14,141 nt of DNA, taken from a bacterium. Lineage in GTDB: Bacteria; Patescibacteriota; Saccharimonadia; Saccharimonadales; Saccharimonadaceae. Below, piece by piece: positions 1-6,475 of this stretch. The stretch spans positions 1 through 14,141 of the forward strand of contig JAJZQE010000008.1 in the NCBI GenBank assembly GCA_021847685.1, given 5' to 3'. The notes beneath the pieces were generated by a model. That model did not search any database. It worked only from the letters and a program-made list of their open reading frames with translations, and was not told where the DNA came from. Both the position numbers and the translations under genes were made by a program. Within the stretch, counting starts at the first letter, position 1. Each line of letters opens with the position of its first letter.

Positions 1-183
1 TTAAAACGCTTTACCATACCCGCCAAAACCGAAAAAGCCGTTGTAATTAGTGGCAAACATACTTTTGCTAGTCAATTAAAGATTGTCTTAAAACACCTGG
101 TCGAGCCACGCGCCGAAGCCGCCGCTGACCTGCAGGTTCCCAGCCCGCGTTCGACTTCTAACCATCGCATAACGATTAGGTAA
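1..183 (+). CDS. C-terminal 60 residues of an unidentified protein
   Basis: Frame 1 is open from the first base to a TAA at 181-183, so this is the tail of a gene that begins outside the window. The visible part has a short beta/alpha-looking stretch (VVISGKHTFASQLKIVLKHL), then an Ala/Glu-rich segment and a basic Ser/Arg tail ending HRITIR. I do not recognise a family. The stop lies 9 bases before the next start, so the two genes are probably co-transcribed. Its codon choice (GCC, CGC, CTG) matches the following gene, which supports real coding. Confidence 0.55.
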   Translation, partial: LKRFTIPAKTEKAVVISGKHTFASQLKIVLKHLVEPRAEAAADLQVPSPRSTSNHRITIR

Positions 184-192
184 GGGCAAGTT

Positions 193-888
193 ATGCCAAT
201 AATTCACGACAGCGAATTTGGCAAGATAACAATCCGGCGCAGTGCGCGTGCATCGCAAATTCGACTAAGTGTCGCGCCTGACGGTAATTTGCGCGCCTCG
301 TTGCCATCATATGCACCGCTATTTTTAGTAAAGCGATTATTGTCGGCGTCGCGCGACGAACTACGCCAAATGATAAGCCGATCACATAACACAACTACTT
401 ATACAAGTGGCATGTTAATTGGCAAAAGCCACACCCTAATCATTAGGCAAACTACCGATAATAATTACAAGATATGGCGCTACGGCCAGCAAATTGTTGC
501 CTCGCTACCGACGAGCCGTACTCTAAAAGAACCCGAGATTGAAAAAGCTTTGCGCGAAGTGATTGTCAGCGCCCTGCGAATTGAAGCCAAAAGTTACCTG
601 CCAAAACGTCTGTCATTTTTGGCAAAAAAATATGGCTACAGTTATGAGCGAGTTCGGTTTTCGCATGCCAGCGGACGATGGGGAAGTTGCAGCACAACTG
701 GGACAATTAGCCTTAATATCGCCTTGATGAAACTGCCATTTGAGCTAATTGATTATGTCATCATCCACGAACTAACTCACACCAAACACATGAATCATAG
801 CCACGACTTCTGGGCACTAGTTGGCCACGCCGATGCCAACTACAAAGCTCACAAGCGCGCCCTCAAACTTGAGAATCCTTCAGTTTAG
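193..888 (+). CDS. YgjP-type (DUF45) zinc metallopeptidase
   Basis: Predicted 231-residue soluble protein of the YgjP/DUF45 group, related in fold to SprT and M48 peptidases. The zinc site is clear: HELTH at residues 192-196 with Glu193 as the catalytic base, followed by the family's NHSHDFW segment, whose His202 is the likely third ligand. The second family hallmark, GRWGSC (161-166), is also present. The N-terminal half (about 1-110) is the beta-rich region that precedes the peptidase domain in this family. The length is normal. The ATG has a purine-rich stretch (AGGGCAAG) just upstream, and the gene follows the previous stop by 9 bases. The physiological substrate of this family is not established. 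The family call is firm; the role is not. Confidence 0.9.
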   Translation: MPIIHDSEFGKITIRRSARASQIRLSVAPDGNLRASLPSYAPLFLVKRLLSASRDELRQMISRSHNTTTYTSGMLIGKSHTLIIRQTTDNNYKIWRYGQQIVASLPTSRTLKEPEIEKALREVIVSALRIEAKSYLPKRLSFLAKKYGYSYERVRFSHASGRWGSCSTTGTISLNIALMKLPFELIDYVIIHELTHTKHMNHSHDFWALVGHADANYKAHKRALKLENPSV

Positions 889-891
889 CAC

Positions 892-986
892 TTAGAAGAT
901 AGTATTTAGCTATTAACTATATTCTAAAAGCTATCTTCTATCTTCTAGGCACTATATTCTATCTGCCATATTCTAATAGCTAAATT
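892..986 (+). repeat. 7-bp-phased repeat array, copy A
   Basis: Bases 910-986 can be cut without a gap into eleven 7-mers: CTATTAA, CTATATT, CTAAAAG, CTATCTT, CTATCTT, CTAGGCA, CTATATT, CTATCTG, CCATATT, CTAATAG, CTAAATT. The last base abuts the first ATG of the histidine kinase. Just upstream, 892-902 (TTAGAAGATAG) is an inverted match, with one mismatch, to 917-927 (CTATATTCTAA). The block can therefore fold. A second copy of the same kind lies at 13505-13578 and shares the exact 11-mer CCATATTCTAA. Confidence 0.85.
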
Positions 987-2654
987 ATGTGTATAATCAT
1001 GGATAAGATGTATAAGGGTGGGCCAAGCTACACGCGCCGTTCGGCAAAAATCATTAGATATGCTGGTTTGTTTGTGCCAGTCCTACTTGTTCTTTATGGG
1101 CTTTTAATCAAGGCTGATTATATTGACGCAGCCCCGAATTTTAGTGATTTTGGCTTTTTAACTATTTCGTTTTGGTTGATATATCTAAGCATCGTTCAGT
1201 TTTTAGTGCCTAGCCGCACTAAGCGCGGATCGGCAATAAAATTAATCGCGTACCATCTGCTAGCGGCGGCTTATTTGTTATTTGTATCAGGAATATCATC
1301 ACCAGTGGTGGCGTTTTGGATATTACTACTTATTGCCTCAAACACTTATTTCTCGAAAGACGGCTTAAACGCTAGCGTCGTCTTTTTTACCGTCATTGTC
1401 TTTATCGATATTTATTTTTGGCATGACATCAGTACGACGACAGTAATTTACGACCTGGCGACCGTCGTCGCAATTGTCTTAAGTGGCATCGTGTTGCTAA
1501 GCATTACGCGCGAACAGTCGGTTGAAAAAGGGGAACTATCGGCCAGTAAAGCCCAACAAAGCTTGCAGCGCGACCAAATCAGTACAATTATTAACAGCAT
1601 GTCGAGTGCTATCATCAGCACTGACAAAGACGGTGTCGTCAAAGTCTATAATGCCGCCAGCCTAGGGCTGCTTGATACGAACGATAGTTTGAACGGTAAA
1701 TTTATTGACGACGTAATCAGCCTAACCGACACGACAAATGCCAATATTAGCTTGTTTAAGTTATTACAATCAGCCAAAAGCTCGCAAACCCGCGATGACC
1801 TTAATTATGCCTATAGCGACGATGAAAAGATTCGCCTTGAAATTACCTTTTCGCCAATCCGTGGCAGCTATAGCCGGCTAAAACAACGGGAGAGCGTTGA
1901 CGGCTTTGTGGTAATTATGCGCGACATCACCAAGTCAAAAAGTCTCGAGGAAGAACGCGATGAATTTATTAGCGTCGTTAGCCACGAACTGCGCACGCCA
2001 ATTACAATCGCCGAAGGAACTATTTCAAATGTACAGGTTATGATGGAGCACCCGAATGCAACCAAGGCGATGCTGACTGACGCCGTCGACCTAGCTCATG
2101 ATCAAATTATTTATCTGGCTCATATGGTTAATGACCTTAGTACCTTGTCACGCGCCGAACGAGGTGTCGCTGACACTGCTGAAATTATTGATACCCGCGA
2201 AATGATTCACAAAATTTACGAAGAATACCACAAGGATGCCGCCGATAAAGGCCTACATTTTAATCTTGATCTAGGCAGCACCCTGGGCCAAATTTCGGCC
2301 AGCCGACTGTACCTAGAAGAAATGCTGCAAAACCTCGTTACTAATGCCATTAAATACACAAAAGAGGGCAGTATCACCGTGTCGGCTAAACAAAAGCTTG
2401 GCGTTATCAAGTTTTCAGTCAAAGATACTGGCATCGGTATTAGTAAATCGGATCAGACTAAAATTTTTCAAAAGTTCTTCCGAAGCGAAGATTATCGAAC
2501 GCGTGAAACCAGTGGTACTGGCTTGGGACTGTATGTCGCTGCCAAATTGGCGCACAAGCTTAAGACCAGTATAAAATTAACTAGTCGCCTAAACCACGGT
2601 TCGACGTTTAGCTTTGAGATGCCGGTTGCCACCATTGACAAACCTAACAAGTAG
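987..2654 (+). CDS. Six-TM PAS sensor histidine kinase (orphan)
   Basis: Membrane histidine kinase of 555 residues. The N-terminus has about six hydrophobic segments (roughly residues 24-175). A PAS-like domain follows (about 195-315, ending near VVIMRDITKSK). Next is HisKA with the phospho-acceptor His333 in SHELRTP, then HATPase_c with N-box Asn453 (NLVTNAIKY), G1 DTGIGIS (480-486), F-box (FQKFF) and G2 GTGLGL (510-515). All catalytic boxes are intact, so it should autophosphorylate. The stimulus is unknown; a multi-TM sensor with no large extracellular loop suggests a membrane or intramembrane signal. No response regulator lies within the window. The start is uncertain: ATGs at 987, 999 and 1008 are all in frame and none has a Shine-Dalgarno. 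A TATAAT at 992-997 would favour a near-leaderless start at 1008. Confidence 0.93.
   Translation: MCIIMDKMYKGGPSYTRRSAKIIRYAGLFVPVLLVLYGLLIKADYIDAAPNFSDFGFLTISFWLIYLSIVQFLVPSRTKRGSAIKLIAYHLLAAAYLLFVSGISSPVVAFWILLLIASNTYFSKDGLNASVVFFTVIVFIDIYFWHDISTTTVIYDLATVVAIVLSGIVLLSITREQSVEKGELSASKAQQSLQRDQISTIINSMSSAIISTDKDGVVKVYNAASLGLLDTNDSLNGKFIDDVISLTDTTNANISLFKLLQSAKSSQTRDDLNYAYSDDEKIRLEITFSPIRGSYSRLKQRESVDGFVVIMRDITKSKSLEEERDEFISVVSHELRTPITIAEGTISNVQVMMEHPNATKAMLTDAVDLAHDQIIYLAHMVNDLSTLSRAERGVADTAEIIDTREMIHKIYEEYHKDAADKGLHFNLDLGSTLGQISASRLYLEEMLQNLVTNAIKYTKEGSITVSAKQKLGVIKFSVKDTGIGISKSDQTKIFQKFFRSEDYRTRETSGTGLGLYVAAKLAHKLKTSIKLTSRLNHGSTFSFEMPVATIDKPNK
992..997 (+). promoter_or_regulatory. Candidate -10 box for the histidine kinase
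   Basis: A perfect TATAAT lies just after the repeat array and 10 bases before the in-frame ATG at 1008. No convincing -35 is seen at 16-18 bases upstream, which falls inside the 7-mer array. If used, the transcript would start a few bases before ATG-1008, and starts 987 and 999 would be excluded. Confidence 0.35.
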
Positions 2655-2663
2655 ATTACTTGT
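2647..2663. other. Palindrome spanning two convergent stop codons
   Basis: ACAAGTA-GAT-TACTTGT is a perfect 7-bp inverted repeat. It contains the TAG stop of the histidine kinase (2652-2654) and the TAA stop of the convergent glycosyltransferase (2656-2658), which are one base apart. It could act as a weak bidirectional stop for transcription, but there is no U-tract on either side. Confidence 0.5.
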
Positions 2664-3783
2664 CGGCAATCAAACTAACCGAACGACCCTTCCAATTGAT
2701 GCGATGTTGGCCGTACAAAATTATACTTGTAACCAAAATTACTATCTCTTGGATGATTAAAACTGGCCAAACTACCGCTGATAACCACCAGCCTCGGCGG
2801 TGAGTATGCGATAAATATGTCGCGAATAGTCCGATATAGCCAGCCGCCAAGCATCCAGCGATTAATCGTAAGGTTGACATATCAGATGGCGCAAAGACAA
2901 GAACAACAAAAGGCACAAGCAACATAAGTTGCGCGGCGATACCGGTGATAGTTAATGCGATATTATTTTTAAAAACAGGGAAGGCGAGTCGGATCGAGGT
3001 ATCGATTTGCGAACGCCATTTCTTTTCGTAAGCAACTCCCAATTTTTTAGTGCCGATTACAAAACGATACTTATCATCCTGCATTAAAAGTGACGACAGA
3101 CTAGATTCGGGCTGAATAATAGACTTAATATCGTTAAAACCATTATATTTTTCGATTAACGTCTGGCGATTAATCATCCAGGCACTACTGGCTGTTGCTG
3201 GCGCCGAGGCGCGGTGGAATAGCAGCTCCCAAAAGTAACGAAGCGTGCCAAAAACAACACTAGCCCGCCAAGCGTCTTCACGACGCGGCAAAACCGATAC
3301 CATCAGGGCATTCTCTTGACGAGCGTAGGCGACAAGTTGGCTTATCGTATCTGTCGCAATCTGTGTATCGACGTCCATATAAAAAACGTAAGTGCCGCTG
3401 GCTTCATTTAATAATCCTTGAAGGGCGTAGTTTTTACCTAACCAGCCTTCCGCCAAAGGCGAACCCTCGACAAAGCGTACACCTGCATGGGCAAATGACT
3501 TAATCAAAACCGAGGTATTATCAGCCGAACTATCGTCGAGCACTATAATTTCAAGTTTTGGGTAATTACTAGCGATAACTCGTTCTAAACATTGCGTCAT
3601 GGCGTGCATTTCATTGCGCGCCGGTATACAAACACTAACACTTGGCAATTCACCGATAGGGTTAGCGGCGTTTAAGGGTTTTTTGATTCGAAATTTTCGG
3701 AAGGCAAAGTTTAACTTCCAAGCCATAAAAATCAGTACAAAAGTCAACCCAACAAATACAACATAAATAATAAGCTCGAGCAT
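2656..3783 (-). CDS. Family 2 glycosyltransferase with membrane C-terminus
   Basis: Processive-looking GT-A (GT2) enzyme of 375 residues. An N-terminal membrane segment (about 3-25) is followed by the nucleotide-sugar domain: VSVCIPARNE (49-58), VLDDSS (81-86), GWLGKNYA (113-120) and the metal-binding DVDT (137-140). Three C-terminal hydrophobic segments end in the INWKGRSV signature. The GWLGKNYA motif and the terminal WKGR resemble the lipid-linked GT2s that act on carotenoids or hopanoids. The real acceptor is probably a membrane lipid or isoprenoid, but this is inference. The gene converges on the histidine kinase with one base between stops and is divergent from secE. The ATG has no Shine-Dalgarno; a TATTAT sits 8 bases upstream. 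Confidence 0.88.
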   Translation of the reverse strand: MLELIIYVVFVGLTFVLIFMAWKLNFAFRKFRIKKPLNAANPIGELPSVSVCIPARNEMHAMTQCLERVIASNYPKLEIIVLDDSSADNTSVLIKSFAHAGVRFVEGSPLAEGWLGKNYALQGLLNEASGTYVFYMDVDTQIATDTISQLVAYARQENALMVSVLPRREDAWRASVVFGTLRYFWELLFHRASAPATASSAWMINRQTLIEKYNGFNDIKSIIQPESSLSSLLMQDDKYRFVIGTKKLGVAYEKKWRSQIDTSIRLAFPVFKNNIALTITGIAAQLMLLVPFVVLVFAPSDMSTLRLIAGCLAAGYIGLFATYLSHTHRRGWWLSAVVWPVLIIQEIVILVTSIILYGQHRINWKGRSVSLIADK

Positions 3784-3791
3784 CTATAAAT

Positions 3792-3797
3792 ATAATA
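3792..3797 (-). promoter_or_regulatory. Candidate -10 box for the glycosyltransferase
   Basis: On the minus strand TATTAT is followed by exactly 8 bases and then the ATG, which would give a leaderless or nearly leaderless mRNA. No good -35 is seen. The minus strand of the unknown gene at 12657 shows the same spacing. Confidence 0.35.
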
Positions 3798-3803
3798 GCA
3801 TGC

Positions 3804-3832
3804 TTGACGATTTGACCAGTAGTCGCTATAGT
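3804..3832 (+). promoter_or_regulatory. secE-nusG promoter P1
   Basis: TTGACG (3804-3809), a 17-base spacer and TATAGT (3827-3832) form a near-consensus sigma70-type promoter. The predicted transcript start is near 3839, which puts the palindrome at 3843-3861 at the very 5' end of the mRNA. Confidence 0.75.
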
Positions 3833-3837
3833 ACTAC

Positions 3838-3866
3838 TTGACAGTCTGCTCAGAGCAGACTATTTA
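3838..3866 (+). promoter_or_regulatory. Possible second secE promoter P2
   Basis: A perfect TTGACA (3838-3843) is followed by a 17-base spacer and TATTTA (3861-3866). The spacer is filled by the palindrome at 3843-3861. A start near 3873 would leave only about 9 bases of leader and cut into the GGGAG Shine-Dalgarno. P2 may therefore be a coincidence of the palindrome rather than a used promoter. Confidence 0.35.
3843..3861. promoter_or_regulatory. 19-bp perfect palindrome, candidate operator or 5' hairpin
   Basis: AGTCTGCTCAGAGCAGACT is two perfect 9-bp arms around a central A. As DNA it has the form of a dimeric repressor site. As RNA it folds to an 8-bp stem with a CAG loop. It lies directly downstream of P1, between the -35 and -10 of P2, and 20 bases before the secE GTG. 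Confidence 0.65.
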
Positions 3867-3881
3867 ATTGGGAGTGAAAAA

Positions 3882-4247
3882 GTGGTCGCTAAAGCAAAAA
3901 AGACAACCGCCAACAAAAAGCCAGCCGCTAAAAGCGCGACTAAGGTTACACGTATTAAAGCCGCCGATTCTCAACCGGCAAAATCTACTTTAAAGCAAAT
4001 CAAAGCACCAAAAGTAGCCAACCAGAGTCCAGCCAAAAGGCCAGCCGCCAAGTTATTAAAGCCCCTCAAGGCGCTTGGTTCGTATTTTAAAGGCGCTTGG
4101 TTTGAACTTCGACAGGTTCATTGGCCAGATCGCAGAGCTACCTGGGGCCTCACCGGTGCAGTTTTAGCATTTACAGCATTTTTCATTGTTCTCATTCTGC
4201 TACTTGATCTGTTATTTAAGTATATTTTTCAATTAATTTTAGGATAA
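3882..4247 (+). CDS. secE: SecE preprotein translocase subunit
   Basis: SecE holds the SecY channel together in the inner membrane and is essential for Sec export. The C-terminal ~60 residues are typical: an amphipathic helix with the family motif (FELRQVHWPDRR, about residues 75-86), then one transmembrane helix (about 95-117). The first ~65 residues are a low-complexity extension rich in Lys, Ala and Pro with repeated KPAAK-like runs. That makes 121 residues, against about 60 for single-TM SecE. The start is a GTG with GGGAG 7 bases upstream; no better start exists after the palindrome. nusG follows 15 bases later, the classic pair. The extension probably contacts ribosome, RNA or membrane surface, but nothing in it identifies a partner. 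Confidence 0.92.
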   Translation: MVAKAKKTTANKKPAAKSATKVTRIKAADSQPAKSTLKQIKAPKVANQSPAKRPAAKLLKPLKALGSYFKGAWFELRQVHWPDRRATWGLTGAVLAFTAFFIVLILLLDLLFKYIFQLILG

Positions 4248-4262
4248 AAAAGGAAGATTATT

Positions 4263-4811
4263 ATGTCTAAAAACCGCTACGATTCCACCCGACAATGGTA
4301 CGCCATCCACACCTACAGTGGCTACGAAGAGAAAGTTGCTGAAAGCATTCGCCAGCGCATTAACGCGGTCGACATGGCTGACAAAATTTTTGACGTTATG
4401 GTACCAAAAGAGAAGCAAATTCAAATCAAAAACGGCAAACGTAAGGTTATCGAAGCTAAAATCTTTCAAGGTTACGCCCTAGTTGAAATGAAGCTAACCG
4501 ATGAGACTTGGTACATTGTCCGCAATACACCAGGCGTCACTGGCTTTGTCGGTACTGGTACCGAACCAACCCCAGTTTCCGATAGCGAAATTAGCAAAAT
4601 CAAAAAGCGCATGGGTGTCGAAGATCCAAAACACCACATCGACTTCAAGGAAGGCGAAGTTGTCAGTATTACCGATGGTCCATTCAAGGGCTTTGACGGC
4701 GCCATCAGCGAAATTGACACTCAAAAGGGTAAAATTAAAGTTATGGTCAGTATGTTTGGCCGCGATACACCAGTCGAGCTTGACGCCTTGCAGGTCAATA
4801 AAGTTAGCTAA
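4263..4811 (+). CDS. nusG: NusG transcription elongation/antitermination factor
   Basis: NusG binds RNA polymerase through its N-terminal NGN domain and couples it to Rho or ribosomal S10 through its C-terminal KOW domain. Here the NGN domain spans about residues 10-112 (WYAIHTYSGYEEKV, then the conserved FQGYALVEM and NTPGVTGFVG). The KOW domain spans about 127-180 (GEVVSITDGPFKGFDG). The 182-residue length is normal. The start ATG has a strong AAGGAAG. It is co-transcribed with secE and followed after 16 bases by an intrinsic terminator, so this unit ends here instead of running on into rplK as in most bacteria. Confidence 0.96.
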   Translation: MSKNRYDSTRQWYAIHTYSGYEEKVAESIRQRINAVDMADKIFDVMVPKEKQIQIKNGKRKVIEAKIFQGYALVEMKLTDETWYIVRNTPGVTGFVGTGTEPTPVSDSEISKIKKRMGVEDPKHHIDFKEGEVVSITDGPFKGFDGAISEIDTQKGKIKVMVSMFGRDTPVELDALQVNKVS

Positions 4812-4826
4812 CTTTAGCAACAATTT

Positions 4827-4858
4827 AAATAGGGCTCCGCACGCGAAGTCCTATTTTT
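4827..4858 (+). terminator. Intrinsic terminator after nusG
   Basis: Left arm AAATAGGGCT (4827-4836), a 10-base loop, right arm AGTCCTATTT (4847-4856) with one G-U pair, running into a T-tract to 4858. It separates the secE-nusG unit from the minus-strand gene that ends at 4868. Confidence 0.85.
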
Positions 4859-4867
4859 ATAATCAAT

Positions 4868-5599
4868 TTATTTAATGCTGGCTGATTTTAAAATATCACG
4901 GGCAGTTTTAGCATCAGGTGAGGCGAAAGCTTTATCTATCTTGGCCTGCGTAAGACCCGGGCCGCTACTATCTAGGTCTTTGAATGAACCCGAGAAGGCA
5001 AGGTAGTACGTAGAACCATCGGTTCCTTGAACTTTCGCAAGAAGCTGCGAGTTTGTCTTATCGACATTACAGACAAAGTCACCAACTTTGCCATTCTTAA
5101 AGCTATTATCCGTATCAGTAGCCAAACCAAACTTATAGCTATAAGTAGTTACACCGGCAGCGGTGGTATATTTGGTTGAAAGTTGACGAAAAATGATACC
5201 GCTAGTCGACGGAACAGACTGAGACGACAGGCCAGCCACCGTATAGCTATCGCCAGGTGAATCCAGACTACAACTGCCACCATTTGGGTCGATAGCGACA
5301 ATTTCATATCTTAGCGCCAGGTTACCATCAGGCGATACAACTTTGCCATATAATGACTTGGTGTTATTAGCAAGCGTCCAATTTGAGGGATATTTAAAAC
5401 TTAGTGATAACTTATTATAAGTAAATGTCTTGGTTTTGGTCGTGACGGCAACCGTCGGTAAGCCGTTGTTATTTTTTTGAATATAATTTGCCCAGATGAA
5501 GTAGCCTGCAGCCCCCAGTATTGCCAAAATTAAAATAACGACAAATACAGGACGTACAGTCTTTTTTCTCGCGCCCGACTGATTTGTTTTCTTTGACAT
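4868..5599 (-). CDS. Membrane-anchored exported protein, PsbP-like
   Basis: Predicted 243-residue protein with a basic N-terminus (to residue 16), one transmembrane helix (about 17-39), a short Asn/Lys linker, and a Ser/Thr/Gly-rich domain outside the membrane. The FKYPSNWTL motif (about 69-77) is typical of small PsbP/MOG1-like domains that sit behind a TM anchor in many Gram-positive and Patescibacteria proteins. There are two Cys residues in the external part, which might form a disulphide. No catalytic motif is visible. The helix lacks a lipobox Cys, so it is an anchor rather than a lipoprotein signal. A strong AGGGGGTG precedes the ATG, and its own promoter lies just upstream. It interrupts nusG-rplK in the opposite orientation. 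Function unknown. Confidence 0.8.
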   Translation of the reverse strand: MSKKTNQSGARKKTVRPVFVVILILAILGAAGYFIWANYIQKNNNGLPTVAVTTKTKTFTYNKLSLSFKYPSNWTLANNTKSLYGKVVSPDGNLALRYEIVAIDPNGGSCSLDSPGDSYTVAGLSSQSVPSTSGIIFRQLSTKYTTAAGVTTYSYKFGLATDTDNSFKNGKVGDFVCNVDKTNSQLLAKVQGTDGSTYYLAFSGSFKDLDSSGPGLTQAKIDKAFASPDAKTARDILKSASIK

Positions 5600-5619
5600 C
5601 GCACCCCCTAGTTTTCACT

Positions 5620-5648
5620 ATTCTAACAAGCGCCGGTAGTTGTTGCAA
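5620..5648 (-). promoter_or_regulatory. Promoter of the PsbP-like gene
   Basis: On the minus strand TTGCAA (5648-5643) is followed by a 17-base spacer and TAGAAT (5625-5620), with TGT directly before it forming an extended -10. The start would fall near 5613, leaving a leader of about 14 bases with the Shine-Dalgarno. Confidence 0.6.
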
Positions 5649-5688
5649 TGTCACACCGTAAAATACACGTTATAAGCAGGATTATCAG

Positions 5689-5717
5689 TTGTCTAGTTGG
5701 CGGTTTTGTGCTACAAT
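5689..5717 (+). promoter_or_regulatory. rplK promoter
   Basis: TTGTCT (5689-5694), 17-base spacer, TACAAT (5712-5717), with TGC before the -10 giving an extended -10. The transcript would begin near 5724 and carry the leader hairpin at 5731-5758. Confidence 0.72.
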
Positions 5718-5730
5718 ACCCCAGTTACGC

Positions 5731-5758
5731 ACTAAATATAGCTTCAATAATATTTAGT
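5731..5758 (+). promoter_or_regulatory. A/U-rich leader hairpin before rplK
   Basis: ACTAAATAT (5731-5739) and ATATTTAGT (5750-5758) form a 9-bp stem with a 10-base loop. It ends a few bases before the AAAGGAA ribosome-binding site. Its position fits a translational or mRNA-stability element, but no known leader family is recognised. Confidence 0.5.
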
Positions 5759-5774
5759 TCAAAGGAATAAAACT

Positions 5775-6200
5775 ATGGCAAAGAAAATTATTGGTAATCT
5801 TAAGCTGCGCATTCCTGCCGGCCGTGCAACCGCTGGTCCTCCAGTTGGCTCAACCCTAGGACAATGGGGTCTAAACATGATGGATTTTATCAATCCATTT
5901 AACGACGCCACCAAAGATTTAATGGGCAAGGACGTCATTGTTCACCTGCAAGTTTTTGAAGATCGTACTTTTACCTGGAAGTCTCTTGGTCAACCAGTTG
6001 ATGATTTGATTCGTGAAAAAATCAATATCAAAAAGGGAAGTGCCAAGCCTCATACAGATAAGGTTGGTAAAATTACTCGGGCTCAACTTGAGGAAATTGC
6101 TGAAATCAAAAAAGACCAACTTAACGCTATTGATATAGATGGTCGCGTTAAAGTTATCGCTGGTACTGCTCGCAGTATGGGCGTTGAAGTCGTCGACTAG
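5775..6200 (+). CDS. rplK: Ribosomal protein uL11
   Basis: L11 builds the base of the ribosomal stalk and binds the GTPase-centre rRNA. It has 141 residues, the family's usual length. The N-terminal domain carries the flexible Pro-rich loop (AGPPVGSTLGQWGLN, about 21-35), and the C-terminal rRNA-binding domain ends in the signature GTARSMGVEV. Compared with common sequences (from memory), the loop has lost the proline normally two residues before PPVG, and the residue after PPVG is Ser instead of Pro. This is the region bound by thiostrepton-type antibiotics. The ATG follows AAAGGAATAAAACT. In most bacteria rplA follows directly; here a terminator and a minus-strand operon intervene. Confidence 0.97.
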   Translation: MAKKIIGNLKLRIPAGRATAGPPVGSTLGQWGLNMMDFINPFNDATKDLMGKDVIVHLQVFEDRTFTWKSLGQPVDDLIREKINIKKGSAKPHTDKVGKITRAQLEEIAEIKKDQLNAIDIDGRVKVIAGTARSMGVEVVD

Positions 6201-6216
6201 TTCAACAGTTCCATTC

Positions 6217-6249
6217 AAAAAAACACGTCCGATTTGGGCGTGTTTTTTT
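6217..6249. terminator. Bidirectional intrinsic terminator
   Basis: A-tract plus ACACGTCC (left arm 6217-6230), loop GATTT, right arm GGGCGTGTTTTTTT (6236-6249), giving a 14-bp stem with one G-U pair. It has seven T on the + side and seven A at the other end, so it should stop rplK and also the minus-strand membrane-protein operon. Confidence 0.88.
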
Positions 6250-6269
6250 GTATAAAATAATTTCCAATT

Positions 6270-6345
6270 GAAGAGGGTCGCGGAAGCAACCAGGGTGTTA
6301 ACCCTTAGTGTTCCGCGACCCATGTCGCTTCCACAACCCCTCTTC
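6270..6345. repeat. Nested inverted repeats in a GC-rich block
   Basis: GGGTCGCGGAA (6275-6285) pairs perfectly with TTCCGCGACCC (6311-6321), and an inner stem AGGGT-GTTA-ACCCT sits at 6292-6305. A second partner for the left arm exists: GAAGAGGG (6270-6277) pairs with CCCTCTTC (6338-6345). The two folds share bases 6275-6277 and compete. The block is downstream of the minus-strand mini-operon and contains no coding sequence I can support. Confidence 0.75.
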
Positions 6346-6354
6346 GTTTTACGC

Positions 6355-6474
6355 TCAATCGTCTTCGATGCTCAGGTCGCCCTGAACGTCGTGACCAACT
6401 AGCGCTCGGACGATTGTCACGATCACAAGGATCGCGATGACAATCGCCACGATTGTAGACGTCCACCAGCTCAT
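6355..6474 (-). CDS. 39-residue single-TM protein
   Basis: Small ORF too short for standard calling. It has one strongly hydrophobic helix (about residues 6-25, ending TIVRALV) and then an acidic tail ending LSIEDD. It starts one base after the TGA of the upstream membrane gene, with a GGGGG Shine-Dalgarno inside that gene's end (AAGGGGGTGTGAGATG), which argues for translational coupling and real coding. It ends in TGA. It has no family I recognise. A single-TM peptide of this size could be a membrane-complex subunit, a phage lysis-type protein or a type I toxin-like peptide; the sequence does not decide. Confidence 0.6.
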   Translation of the reverse strand: MSWWTSTIVAIVIAILVIVTIVRALVGHDVQGDLSIEDD

Positions 6475-6475
6475 C

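Noticed and set aside
892..986. CRISPR array
   Set aside because: Units are 7 bp and contiguous, with no unique spacers and no cas genes nearby.
5919..6323. 134-residue minus-strand reading frame across rplK
   Set aside because: It lies opposite the certain rplK gene, covers its terminator, and has no ribosome-binding site.
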